Assembly: GCA_021307315.1 (NCBI GenBank)
Contig: JAJSPD010000025.1
Coordinates: 1-64,000, forward strand
DNA: 64,000 nucleotides
Reading direction: 5' to 3'
From: Bisporella sp. PMI_857
Taxonomy: Eukaryota; Ascomycota; Leotiomycetes; Helotiales; Helotiaceae
In this document: positions 1 to 10,462 of the stretch, piece by piece
How the letters are laid out: the number at the start of each line of letters is the position of its first letter
Numbering within the stretch: the stretch's first letter is position 1
The notes under the pieces: model-generated
The model's input: only the letters and a program-made list of their open reading frames with translations
What the model was told of the DNA's origin: nothing
Databases searched by the model: none
Made by a program: the position numbers and the translations under genes

Positions 1-1
1 G

Positions 2-373
2 CTGGATAGCTCAGCCTCAAGGAAGAAGAAAGGAATGGGTAGAGATACGCTAGATATTAGTCAGGTTGAGTCGCAGCCAACGTCGAGATCGCAGCCGAAG
101 TCTCGAGGGCGAACTGTAGAAGAACCTGAAGAGGTTGAAGAAGTAAGTAGACAACCTCCTGATGAAGATGACTCTTCAGATGAGGAGGTTGTTCAGCCTA
201 CGATTCAACGACGTGGGCAGAGAAAGAACGTCGCTCAGGCCGCACCAGCGACAAAGAGAGCGGCTGCGACGACCTTGACGAACCCTGCACCAAACAAGAG
301 AGCGAAACAAGTGGTGGATGACAGTGAGAGCAGTGAAGACGACCTGAAATTTAGATTTGGCAGACGAAGATGA
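2..373 (+). CDS. C-terminal end of a nuclear protein, possibly NBS1/nibrin (partial)
   Basis: The reading frame is already open at base 2 and runs to a TGA ending at 373, so only the last ~123 residues of a longer protein are present; the Met codon at 35 is internal. The visible part is disordered, rich in Ser, Glu, Arg and Lys, with basic clusters that could be nuclear localisation signals. The protein ends with an acidic patch, DDL, then FRF and RRR. Human NBS1 ends similarly, with an acidic DDL motif, FRY and KRRR that bind the ATM/Tel1 kinase. I therefore infer the tail of the Mre11-Rad50-Nbs1 complex subunit. No folded domain is visible, so identity rests on this short tail only. Confidence 0.4.
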   Translation: MDSSASRKKKGMGRDTLDISQVESQPTSRSQPKSRGRTVEEPEEVEEVSRQPPDEDDSSDEEVVQPTIQRRGQRKNVAQAAPATKRAAATTLTNPAPNKRAKQVVDDSESSEDDLKFRFGRRR

Positions 374-738
374 GCTGTTATTATGATTACGAATTTTGAA
401 AGACGAATTTTGACCTGAACATTCTCTCAAAGGGTATCATATCTAATTAGCCTTCCGTAAAGCTAGGGTAGCCTGTAGCAACTATCTATGTGTCTATCTC
501 TATGACGTATAAGATGCCTAATTGCCTAATGCTCCTTAAATGCTTGATATGTTTACAACATGCCCAAAATTTCTGTTTCATCCTCCATGAATCGGGTCCT
601 TGATCCCCTTGCAGTACTCTGGCCGCATTGCTCTCTAGTGGTATCGGCCCTGAGGCTCAGTTTTCCACATCCTGACTTTCTCTCATGTCAGGGTTGACAT
701 AGTTCAAGCTTTATCGAAACCATCAACTTATATATTTT
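374..738. other. Intergenic spacer between two convergent genes
   Basis: This stretch lies between the 3' ends of the flanking genes and should hold both 3' UTRs. I see no coding potential or structured element. Confidence 0.6.
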
Positions 739-1797
739 TCAGTCCATCTCCTCCAAGGCGTTGACCGCTCTGACATCCCCCTCCTCGACCGCAATCCCGA
801 CTAAACATCCCTCCAGCATCCCTTCGAAATTAACCCATGGATGCACCTCTCCAAACAGTCTCGTCCCTTCCTTGCCTGCACACCGTAGCAGCTCTCCCTC
901 TCCACCCGGATGGTACTTCGCATACGGGCTGATATTATACACCTTCCCGCCCAGTACAGTCCAGGCATCTTTCCCCTTTCTCCCATTCATCGTTTTCAGT
1001 AACGAAGGGGGAACGCGAAGATACGGTGTCCCTGCAGGGAGACCACGCAGGTTGGAGGTAGGAGACGAGGATATGCGCGCCCAGTCCAAAGGCGAATGAC
1101 CAGGTTCTAGGAGGACCTTGCGCCGGGGTTTGGCAGGGATCGAGGTGTGCGTTGGTGGAGGTGCGAGTCCAGATGGAGGGCCACGGTTTGGGAGGGGTCC
1201 TCGGGCGGGTGGTGCCATGAGGCCGGCCCCGGACGACTGTGCAGGCATAGCATTTAGTCGTGGAGGGCCACGGACACCACCTGAAGCGCGTTGTGCGGAG
1301 TTCGCAGCTGGGAATTGTGGTGGTGGGGAGGGCGGTCGTGTGAATGATGGAGGGGCTGATCGGGTCCCACCTGAGGCGCGCTGCGCGGAGTTGAAGGCCG
1401 GGAAGGATGGCGGAGGAGAGTCGGAGAGGGTGAAAGTTGGGACCGGTGCTTTGGGCGTCGTAGGTGAGGAAGGAGTGGAGGAGGTTGTTGAAGGCTTCTT
1501 GAAGAGTGGTGGCGGCATAGCTTTTCGGTCTTGATCTTGCTTTGTAATGAAGGGCGGAGGTGGCATCGCTTTCCTGTCCTCCTCATCTTTCTTAATCGCA
1601 GGTATATCCTTCTGCGGCTCATTTCTTCGATCTATCTGCTTCTCATTGTTGATCGTGACCGCCGGCGCATCGCTCCTGGCCACGCCTTGCACGAAGGGAC
1701 GGAGAAGCCATCCGAGAAAAGTCCATGATGTTGGTGGATGCTTGTAGCAAAGGAATGAAAAGGACGCAATCAACAGGGAAAGACCTACGATGGTCAT
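739..1797 (-). CDS. Membrane-anchored cytochrome b5 heme-binding domain protein
   Basis: Single-exon gene of 352 residues, starting at the ATG at 1797. Residues 1-20 are a hydrophobic segment that probably anchors the protein in the ER or outer mitochondrial membrane. Residues ~40-235 are a Pro/Ser-rich linker containing two near-identical SAQRASGG copies. The C-terminal ~90 residues form a cytochrome b5-like domain with the axial heme ligand His296 in HPGG and a second candidate His319 in EVHPWVN. The spacing and the WVNFE-ML-CLVG tail resemble the b5 domain of the Ncb5or/CYB5R4 group more than microsomal b5. No reductase domain is fused, so it probably passes electrons to an unknown partner. 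The domain call is firm; the partner and pathway are unknown. Confidence 0.8.
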   Translation of the reverse strand: MTIVGLSLLIASFSFLCYKHPPTSWTFLGWLLRPFVQGVARSDAPAVTINNEKQIDRRNEPQKDIPAIKKDEEDRKAMPPPPFITKQDQDRKAMPPPLFKKPSTTSSTPSSPTTPKAPVPTFTLSDSPPPSFPAFNSAQRASGGTRSAPPSFTRPPSPPPQFPAANSAQRASGGVRGPPRLNAMPAQSSGAGLMAPPARGPLPNRGPPSGLAPPPTHTSIPAKPRRKVLLEPGHSPLDWARISSSPTSNLRGLPAGTPYLRVPPSLLKTMNGRKGKDAWTVLGGKVYNISPYAKYHPGGEGELLRCAGKEGTRLFGEVHPWVNFEGMLEGCLVGIAVEEGDVRAVNALEEMD

Positions 1798-2466
1798 AAC
1801 TGGCTATCTCGTGCTATGGTGGAACGATAGAGGGGTCTTTGATGAAAGCGGTGATAGCCAGTTTGTGTGACCCTATAAAAAGAGAGTTAATGGTGTCGCG
1901 TCAAGGCTGAAGAAAGATTAAGCCCGGCATGGAAAGGCTTCAGGGTTCACCAAGGGGGCCAGGGTGTACCAGCAGCAGCCATTCAGGGGCTTCCCCACCA
2001 AATGACGGCAGTGACAAGCCCTAATTACTCCGCTTTGAAACAATCCATCCATAGAGAGGCGCTCGCTTTGCTACCGCATGAAATTCATATCAAACACTGC
2101 AGGTCACCATGCTAATGTTTGTTATGATTTTCTGTTGACATTGAGCAAACAAATATTCCGAAGCACCGAGGATGACTCGATAGGTATGTCATAGCAGCTC
2201 AGTATTATAGTATTAGAGAGGTGATAATGGCGGCGGCGGTGGTGGTGTGGTGGCAGTAGTAGTTAGTGGTGTAAACATGATGAGCAAACAGTCATCTTCC
2301 TTCGATTGACATCTCCTTTGTATTCTGATTGTGTGAACCGTGTTCGAGGACACAGATATTGTACAGTATAATGAGTAATTGCCTAGAGGGGTTTAATTAA
2401 TTATTCCAATGGTGATCTTTTCTCAGACTTCTGCCCTAGGCTGATGATCGTTGCCCGCCACCAAAG
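1798..2466. other. Divergent promoter region with GGC/GGT microsatellite-like tract
   Basis: The spacer separates the divergent b5-domain gene and the coiled-coil gene and should hold both promoters. A GGC/GGT-rich, trinucleotide-like tract lies at about 2228-2272. No further gene is seen. Confidence 0.5.
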
Positions 2467-4638
2467 ATGCGAGCCTTCGCTATTGGGGTATCGCGCTCCA
2501 AAAACAACACTGCCAATTCCAGGAATTCAAACCAGGAAAACGACTCACCCAATGCACATAACCCCTCGCAACGACGACTCTCTACTAGCATTCGACCTGC
2601 ATTGCAAGCTCTCTCCATTGATCACAATGTCATGATGCGACAAAATACCCCATTGACATCCAAAAGTGGCAATGCGAACATGCCTTCAACCTACGATAAG
2701 CACAATGCTGTCCGGCCCCTCATGCCCACCTTGAGTGCTTCCGCAAAGGGCTCCAACAGAACACCTTTGACTCCTAGAGTTGCTGGCTCAACACCGTCGA
2801 ATGCTGCTACGCCATTGGCACGACGTTCAGCACGTCCTGAGAATGCCACAACGCCCGTAACATCATCTCGCGAGGACTTGAACACGCCTGTGTCTACGTT
2901 CTTGAACCACAACATCACACCTAGATCGGGTTCACGAAAATCTCGAGTCGATAGCACGAATACTACTCCTTCTGGAACACCAACTAGTACTCCTGCACCG
3001 CCATTTACAAATGAACTGTTTCGAAGTGGGCAAGATACACCGTCATATGGCTCTGCACTAGGGGGAAGTGATCGAGAGACCACAAAACGCTCTACAGTTT
3101 CATTTGGTCCTACGCCGACAAATACAGGATATGCAAGAAGCCCTGAAGATTCGAATTCGGCGGGCTCAAAGTTCTTTTTCGCAAGTGATGCAAAGACGGT
3201 TCAAACATCAAGGTCACAGCTTCAAAGCAAATCACCGGCGTCCTTTGTGTATGCAAATGGAGAGACAATTCAACCACGCCCGCAGAGCTCAAGTGCATCC
3301 GCAGTAGGATCTGCTGTAGGGTCTACTGTAGGAGAAGAACGGGCACAACCGAAATTCTTCCATGCTAATGGAGTCCCTAATCTTCAAGCTTCTCCTGCGT
3401 TAGTTCCTTCCACAAGGGCAAGCTCGACAGTATCAACATCTACTCGAATGACATCTCCAGTACTTGCACAGTCTCGTACTCTGTCACCACCTCAACGGCC
3501 TCCGTCTCCTTCTAAGCTCAACCAGCAAGCCACCTTGCCAGCGTTGGGACATGCACCATCGCTACCCTCACCTCCTTTTCTTCCTCGGCCCCAGCATGGA
3601 GGACGTGGTCAGTCTGCAAATAGCGTGGTATCCACGCGGAGAGCAAGCATTGAAGCTTCAAAAAAGCGTCACAGTCATAGTCGATCAGCAAGTTCAGGTT
3701 CAGATGTAAACACCAAGCAGCAACGCAGAGTATCCAGCGGCTCGTCTTTCGAACCCCCTCTTTCTGCAGTGTCACTGAATCTAATCACAAATACCCTTCC
3801 CGTCTCGACTCCAGAGGAAGTGCAGACTGAAGCTGACACTGGCTCGGACTCTCTGTCAGAAATACATAGCCCTACCAAGACAGGCCAATCTTTGGAGCAG
3901 TTGAATGAGCTCGCTGCGAATGCAAGAAGAGAGAGAAAAGTCCTAGATTTGGAAATAACCAATTCCTCGCTTGCAGCGATCAATAGGACTTTAGAACGTG
4001 AGATGCGGAAAGTAAACGCCGAGCTTCGTCGTTATAGAAGGCTATCTCGGTCAGGTCGCCTTTCAATAGCTACCTCGGCTTCGAGGAATACGTCGGCAGG
4101 TAGTATGTCTATGGCCGATGGCGAAGGGGGGACTATGCTGTCCGATATGAGCGAAGGAGAAGAAGACCTAGAAGAAGAATCAGAATATGAGTCTGAGTCC
4201 GAGGACGATCCTGATGGCACTCTAAGCCCAGGAGCGATAGCCGAAAGCGATTTACGCCATAGGAAACGAGACGAAAGAAGGCTACAGTTAGATCTTACAA
4301 AACACCAGCAGCTGCTCACGGATAGTCAAAAGATGAACCAGAGTCTAAAACGGTGTTTGGGCTGGACAGAGGAGTTGATTGTCGAAGGTAAGAAAGCTTT
4401 GGCGTACAATGTTAAAGTGTCAGATGTACAGCTCGGTGGAAGAGTGTTACTGCCTGAAGAGCTGGAGGGTGAGGATAATGAGGGGATGAGCGAAGTGGGC
4501 TATTCACTACTCAAGCAAGCACGATTAGCAGCAGCAACTGCAGCATGGGGAGGAGAAGGAAGGGATGATCGGGATAGCGGAATAGAGCTTGATGGATCTC
4601 AGCGATCACCTATTGTGTTCGATCCATTACCCTCATAA
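2467..4638 (+). CDS. Conserved fungal Ser/Thr-rich coiled-coil protein, function unknown
   Basis: Uninterrupted ORF of 723 residues. The first ~470 residues are low-complexity, rich in Ser, Thr and Pro, with many S/T-P sites of the kind phosphorylated by CDK or MAP kinases. From ~475 a Leu/Glu/Arg heptad-like stretch predicts a coiled coil (around NELAANARRERK and TLEREMRKVNAELRRYRR). An acidic Ser/Glu segment follows at ~555-590, then a second helical segment and a final conserved-looking tail. This layout is seen in cytoskeleton- and spindle-pole-associated fungal proteins, but I cannot name the family. The next in-frame ATG lies only after ~56 residues, so the 2467 start is preferred but unproven. 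Confidence 0.75.
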   Translation: MRAFAIGVSRSKNNTANSRNSNQENDSPNAHNPSQRRLSTSIRPALQALSIDHNVMMRQNTPLTSKSGNANMPSTYDKHNAVRPLMPTLSASAKGSNRTPLTPRVAGSTPSNAATPLARRSARPENATTPVTSSREDLNTPVSTFLNHNITPRSGSRKSRVDSTNTTPSGTPTSTPAPPFTNELFRSGQDTPSYGSALGGSDRETTKRSTVSFGPTPTNTGYARSPEDSNSAGSKFFFASDAKTVQTSRSQLQSKSPASFVYANGETIQPRPQSSSASAVGSAVGSTVGEERAQPKFFHANGVPNLQASPALVPSTRASSTVSTSTRMTSPVLAQSRTLSPPQRPPSPSKLNQQATLPALGHAPSLPSPPFLPRPQHGGRGQSANSVVSTRRASIEASKKRHSHSRSASSGSDVNTKQQRRVSSGSSFEPPLSAVSLNLITNTLPVSTPEEVQTEADTGSDSLSEIHSPTKTGQSLEQLNELAANARRERKVLDLEITNSSLAAINRTLEREMRKVNAELRRYRRLSRSGRLSIATSASRNTSAGSMSMADGEGGTMLSDMSEGEEDLEEESEYESESEDDPDGTLSPGAIAESDLRHRKRDERRLQLDLTKHQQLLTDSQKMNQSLKRCLGWTEELIVEGKKALAYNVKVSDVQLGGRVLLPEELEGEDNEGMSEVGYSLLKQARLAAATAAWGGEGRDDRDSGIELDGSQRSPIVFDPLPS

Positions 4639-6225
4639 CACCACTGACCGCGGAGAGGGAAACAAACCAATCACCACTCAACAGAATATCTCCTTGTGTC
4701 ATGGGACTACCATATAGCAGCTAGACAGCCGGCCTTTCTGGCAGGAGTTTCTGGATCGATTTTAACAACATCTCTTGATTTGCATTAAATGGCGTTTGGA
4801 ACAGCATTTAAAGCCCAAACACCACATCGAGATACGGCCTTTTCATTTGTTCATTAAATTTCTACGATACCCCAAAAACGGAAAGTCGCAAGAAGCGTCT
4901 TATCTGGCGTCCTCAAGTCGTTGCTGATATTATTTTGGAGGGGGCCTACGAAGAGCGGAGAAGAAGAGGATTGGGGAGATAGGAATGGGACATCGAGACG
5001 AGTCACGGGTGTGGGAAGAAATTGATACCCCTAAAGGGATCTGTACAATACCTAGTAGAGAAAAGACATTGTATGCCAAATGAAATATTTTGGCTCACAT
5101 GTGCGTTTCCTGCTTAATGATCGTGAATAGGCTTGACCCGGTGCTCAACAGTGCGATTGTCACCATGAGAACAACACCTGAGGCCATGTCTGCTACTTAC
5201 GGGCCCTCCGGTGGGCATTTATCATGCGATGATTATCTACGCCAGCATGCTCAACTCAGAGCCTGAATATCCCAGCTGTACCGTCGCTAACATACAAGCA
5301 TCGCCAGCTTAGCGGTTACCCGAGCGACAGCAAACCAGATAGCAGCAAGCTTTCCACCAGCAACGACACAAAGTCCAACAGCGGAACCCCCGTACACAGC
5401 AACGGCAAAGCCAACAGCGATATGCGCCAGGGCAGAAATGAGATGCGCCCATGATATGCACCGTACACCTGCGGGATCACGTCCATAACATTTTTACCAT
5501 CCCCCCCCCTGAGCGAAGGGGTTTGCCTCGGGTTCGGGGTGTTTCTTTGGCTTGGTTAAGGATGATGGATTCTTATGCTTCGGCTTTGATTGAGGTTTAG
5601 ATGCAAGGAGGCGGTGAGGTTTTGTAGGTGGGGGAGGGGAGCGAGAGTGATGGGGGGGTTGATAACAGGAGGTGATGGTAGTGACGATAAGGCAACACGG
5701 AATTACGAATTTGGCACTTTGGGCTGAGGCGATGGCGTGGGGATGGGCGTTGTAGGAAGGGAGGATGGAGGGGAGTGGCTGAGGTGTTCAGCACGGTTTG
5801 TATTAGATGTTGAGAGGGGAGGAGCCGTGATGGCTAGGGGATGTGCTTATATGCTTGGAGGAATACTAATACGAATGCAGCCATACTTGAGCTGAATAAT
5901 ATCAAAGTATTCACTGCTGTTAGCAGTCTTGAGAGAAGAAAGATGATTCAGTCGTGGTATTTAGACGGTTGGTTTGAGATTCAGGGGTTAAGCGAAACGG
6001 CCAGGGAAGCATCCACGTTTTACATGCGAGAGCAATTCTGAAGCTTAGGTTAGAATAAGACGCTGTCTTTCATTTCGCTATAATGCATTTCAAAGAGACA
6101 AACACCCCATCACGTGCCCGAGTTATGAAGTCTATCTACTCCCTTCAAACACCGCAAAAGAACCTTCAAATCAAATGCCGCGTTTACCTGAGCTCTCTAT
6201 CTTATTGTTGAATGATTGCGATACG
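4639..6225. other. Long spacer with a C9 tract and a possible cryptic minus-strand gene
   Basis: No complete ORF with a start and a recognisable product is present. On the minus strand two open, protein-like stretches occur: a Pro/Lys-rich one at roughly 5505-5785, and an Ala/Gly-rich hydrophobic one at roughly 5287-5468 ending in TAG. Neither has a convincing start and they are not cleanly joined. A C9 homopolymer sits at 5501-5509. Confidence 0.4.
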
Positions 6226-7863
6226 TTAGACCTTGGGTACGTTAGGAGCATCAGCGGCTACGTCGTGAGCCGTGGTGCCGTATTCGTAGGTGTGGTCATG
6301 GTCGTGCTTCTTATCTTTGCCTGCCTTCTTCTTTTCCTTTTTAACAGCTGCTTCAGCAACCAACTGCTCAAAGGCCATGTAGTCGCCTTCTTCTTCCGGC
6401 GTTCGTTTTGCCTATTCCTTGTTAACTTCTCTTATTGCATTTGGGGCATCTAGATGGGTAATAACAAAGGCTGAGAAAAAGATAAACATACCTTCGAGTA
6501 GATCTCTCCAGCTATAAGCATAGCTTGCGCCCGCTCCAAAAGCTTAGCCTTACTAACCTTCTTGTCATTTAATACCTCGTCACAGACATCTCTCAAGACG
6601 CTCTGTATCTCGAACTTGCTTCCCCTCCATGCTGCAGTCAAGATCTTGCCAGTGACCCGTCGCTCGTACTCAACCTTCTTCTCCTCTGTCCACTCCTCCC
6701 CGCCCTTCTCTTCCGCCTTGCTCATCTCCTCCATCGTCATTTGCGCATCGATCGCACTTGAAATTGTATTCCATGTCTCCTTCGCTAAGGTTCCTTTATC
6801 CTTCAACCTCCCGAAGAAAGCTCCTACACCACCAAATGGCTTTGTGGCCTTAATGAAGTTCGTCGCCTTTTGCATATAAGTCTGTCCAATCGCATGTAAA
6901 ATATCCAGACCAAATGATTCCATTTTTAGATTCTCAACCTCAAGGCGCAACTTATCTTGGAAGGCACGCGTGACATCAGCGCTCTTATCCGTCTCGGTCC
7001 ATATGCTGACGCGATCTACTAATTTCTTCGCCAGGGTATCCACACGCTCCTTGCGCACGCGCTGCCGCTCCTCGTTATAAGCTGCTAGCTCTGCTTTCTG
7101 CTGCTTGGTGAGCTCGGCCTTCTTCTTTTTCTTCTGCAGTTCCTTCTCCTCCTCCGACATGCCAGCGGCGTTCATATGCATCTCCTCCTCCGAAATATTC
7201 ATAATGGCTGGGCGGATGGGGATGCCGTTGGGTCTCCGTGGTGTCGATGTGCCTGATGCGGAAGGGCTGGCTCCAGGGACAGAGGTCGGCTTAGGCTTCT
7301 CAGATGAGAATCCGTCGGCCTCAGGCGAGACAGATGCCGCAGGAGGAACGCTCGAACTTGTGCCAGCAGCTGCCGCCTTTCTAGCCTCCTCCGCTGCCAG
7401 GCTCTCCTTCTTCGCAGCCGCCTCGCCAGGGAATTCCTCCGCTTCCTCCTCCTCTCCAGTCGTCGTGATATCCATCGTCTTTGTTAGATCCTTCATGAGC
7501 GATATCTCTCCGATAAGATCGATGAACGCATCACCTCCAAAGATGGTCGAAAAGAACTCTGCTGGGTCGGCGAAACCTTCACTGGGGAGGGCTTTGTCCT
7601 TGCCATATTTATCGTATTGCTTGCGTAGATCGGTGTTGGAGAGGACTTGATAAGCTTCACCGATGGCTTGAAACTTTTCGTGCGCGGTATCGTCACCAGG
7701 GTTCTTGTCTGCGGTTGTTAGCGACAGGATATACGGAATGTTGGAATGGGTAAAAACCTGGATGGTGGATAATGGCTAATTTGCGGTATGCCTTCTTGAT
7801 CTCGAGCTCTGTCGCATCAGGCTTGACGCCGAGCGCATCGTAATAGGTAGTATCGGCAACCAT
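6226..7863 (-). CDS. J-domain co-chaperone with DnaJ-X domain (Caj1/Djp1-like)
   Basis: Three exons: 7863-7758, 7708-6492 and 6411-6226 (502 residues). The N-terminal J domain (residues ~1-70) carries the HPD tripeptide needed to stimulate Hsp70 ATPase. The HPD motif is split by the first intron, whose ends are GTTTTT and CGCAG. A Ser/Ala/Glu-rich linker follows, then a C-terminal helical region matching the DnaJ-X architecture of yeast Caj1 and Djp1. The last exon supplies a Lys-rich, then His/Asp-rich tail. No signal peptide, membrane segment or zinc finger is seen, so a soluble type III J protein assisting Hsp70 in the cytosol, perhaps in organelle import, is the likely role. Without the third exon the protein would run into intron sequence after EIYSK. 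Confidence 0.9.
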
Positions 7864-8563
7864 TGTTATAGACCGTTCTCTGCAGCGTTGTGTAGCGACA
7901 GGTTTATATATCAAGTGAAAACGGTTATGACGGATGTGACGCGTCTGTAGTGGCAGAGTTCGATAAGGCTGAAATTTCTTGGACGACGCTGGCCCAGGCT
8001 TGTTGGACCCTATGAGGTAAGCGGGGTGAACAAGGCTACCAGAATTGACCAAATCAATTTTTTATATATATATTTTTTTGGAGGAATCAGTCCAAACTCG
8101 TGTTAAATGATCCTTTGCACGGTAATTGTGAACCATCAAGCTATAGGTATATGATGGAACAGGACATCAAACTTTTAACCTATTTCCGCCCTGTCGTCAC
8201 AAACGAATCAAGGGACTAAATCTCACATGCAACTTCCTGGGATTCGCTTCGCCTCTTTTTATTTTTATATCTTGCCACCATTCGTTGCCCTTTCTGAATG
8301 TACCTGTCAAGGCCGCCTTTAAGCAATTGAGTAGTCACAAAGTTTCTAGGTATTACAATGTGATAGTCTCCGTTAACTTCAACTAACTAAAGCTTCAAAA
8401 TTCTGCTTTTCGAAACGAAATAAAACCCAAGAGCATTTGTTCAGATCATCCAATCATGAATTGTATCGTATTCCGCTATCTACGGTATATCCTTGAGGTT
8501 ACTGAAGCTTAGCAATGCCCCCATACTCCAGTATATATCCCAATTTATCATAAAATCTCAAAC
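7864..8563. other. Intergenic spacer
   Basis: This holds the promoter of the J-protein gene and the 3' end region of the epimerase/reductase gene. A short TA/T-rich run lies near 8055-8080. No gene is supported. Confidence 0.5.
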
Positions 8564-9551
8564 TTATTTAACGCCAGCCGCCTTCATTCTCTCGAAGCAT
8601 CCCTTGTACGCGGCGTGGATCTCTGGAACCTCGTAGTTGTACTCCTTGAGCTTATTAACCAGCTTAGTGGTGTCCAACTTGCAGTTGCTTCGTCCAGCCT
8701 TGATAACCTTGGCCTGCTCCTCCAATGTGAAGTTCTTCCAGGTGAACTCTGGACGAACAATATCCTTAAAGAGCTGAAGAACCTCGTTGTGGGAGATTGC
8801 TCCTGGGTTGGTGAAGTTATAGATGCCAGTGTCCTTGTGCTCGGCCAACAAGATGGAAGCTGGGAGGAGATCGGTGAGGATGGAGTTGGAGTTAGGGATG
8901 TCGACAACACGCTCATATTTGGCGATCTTGGTAACGAAGTTACGGGGGTTTAAGTCATCACTGACTGGCATGCGGAGTCTGAGGATGAGGGTGTTGGGGT
9001 AATATTTCATGACCTGCCAAGTTGCATTAGCACAATAAAGGCTTTTACGTTAGTGGGAACTGACCTCCTCAACATGAGCCTTGGTCTCCGAGTAGAAGGA
9101 GCCGGCAAAGTTAGCCTTGTCAGTCTCGAGGTATCCAGGCCCGCCAATTGGGTGAGCATCATCATAGGTATAGATGCAGCCGGTAGCGAAGACAGTGATG
9201 TGAATTCCCCTCAAGGAGCAGCAGTCAGCCAAGTTAATGGTGCCAATAACGTTGTTTCGAATAGTCTCCTCCTTGTGGTCCTCACACCAGTCAACGTTGG
9301 GGCGTCCAGTAGACCCCGCAGCATTAAGGACATGAGTTGGCTTGACTCTATCGAGCTCAGCAAGGACCTCCTCTCTGTTTTGCATGCGGATGGTGGTGCT
9401 GAAGACCTTCTTTCCTATCAATTTGTTAGCACTGGGCTTGAGCTTGCATTTGTAAGCTATTGAGCATACCTTGGGACTCAAGGAGAGTCTTCAAGTGGCC
9501 AGCAACCCATCCTTCACCACCCCAGATGAGGAAAACGTTCTCAGATGACAT
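8564..9551 (-). CDS. ER: UDP-4-keto-6-deoxyglucose 3,5-epimerase/4-reductase (UDP-rhamnose synthesis)
   Basis: Three exons: 9551-9470, 9414-9065 and 9013-8564 (293 residues). The fold is a short-chain dehydrogenase/reductase. The N-terminus has a Gly-rich NAD(P)-binding loop (WGGEGWVAG), then an NAAG motif, a TGCIY stretch and the catalytic pair Tyr135/Lys139 in YSETK. Length and motifs match the bifunctional fungal and plant NRS/ER enzyme that converts UDP-4-keto-6-deoxyglucose to UDP-L-rhamnose. Fungal UDP-rhamnose synthesis of this type is known from Magnaporthe and Botryotinia. The partner UDP-glucose 4,6-dehydratase is not in this window. Two nucleotide-sugar transporter genes lie immediately beyond the promoter, suggesting a link between synthesis and transport of the product. 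Confidence 0.92.
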
Positions 9552-10462
9552 ATTGCGGAGATATTTTGGTTTTGAGGTATTGTAGAAGTAAACAATCGCT
9601 GAGCTTGCTAACAAAACGAATGTGAATGTCGGTGAGAAATGGAGGGGAAGTTTGAAGTGGGATGAGATGGAAATAAGTTTAGCGCGCCGCCGCTTCAGCC
9701 ACGCACAACCAACCCAGACCCGGACATAAATGCAGGGGCAAATTCTTCTTCTTCAGGGGGTGAGTTTAAACACCTACAGCCAGTCGATACTATACCGTAC
9801 AAGAAATATCAATTTTAATTCCCATTGACAGTCTTTGGCTTGTAAGTAACAATACTGTACGCTTTGAAGCAATTGAGACCACTGAGCCGATTTTATTCAA
9901 CGGCCTTTGAGAAATTCTTGTAGAGGTGTAGCATTTTGTTACAGAGGAAGGCGATCTCCTCAATGCAATGGGACAGGGAGTGGTTTGTGCCATACGGCGC
10001 CAAGTAAATAGCCTTTTCCCACTCGACCTCAAATCCATCTTATTAAATCTACTTGTAAGCTTTTTTCTAGCACTGGTTCTGGGCACCTTACCACTAATCA
10101 CAACCTAATACGAAGCATAAATCTCCCTCTTGGTATCGTAAGGCTGCTGTGGGCGGGCCGACCCCACCGTAATCTATTTCACGCGCCACAGGAATACGAC
10201 TGAAGATCACTATTTTGCTTTTCCATCAGCCAGAAAAGCCTTTTACGCCTATTTTACTCATCTGAGGTTCAGATTCACTGACCAGGTGAATTGCCATTGA
10301 CTGTGTAGCCTCGCAAGACACATCAACGACATCACCTGTGCTAGCCCTTTTCTGTCCTCATCAGCCTCAGCCTCTCCAAAAAAGAAAAAAAAAGGAGACG
10401 CGTAAAAAAAGGAGAACTGCATCACATGACCTTCTAACCACCTACCCTGCCGGAAATTCAAA
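9552..10462. other. Divergent promoter region between ER and transporter 1
   Basis: The 911-bp spacer separates the divergent ER and transporter genes and probably holds both promoters. A pyrimidine/purine-biased patch with A-runs lies at about 10378-10412, just upstream of the transporter start. ORFs here are short and look non-coding. Confidence 0.5.

Noticed and set aside
1118..1534. 138-residue plus-strand ORF opposite the b5-domain gene
   Set aside because: Gly-rich complement of the Pro-rich linker; the b5 frame has a clear domain.
7105..7650. 181-residue plus-strand ORF opposite the J-protein gene
   Set aside because: Complement of the DnaJ-X gene linker; Ser/Phe-rich and without a domain.
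9053..9463. 136-residue plus-strand ORF opposite the ER gene
   Set aside because: Antisense shadow; the minus strand encodes the recognisable reductase with proper splice sites.
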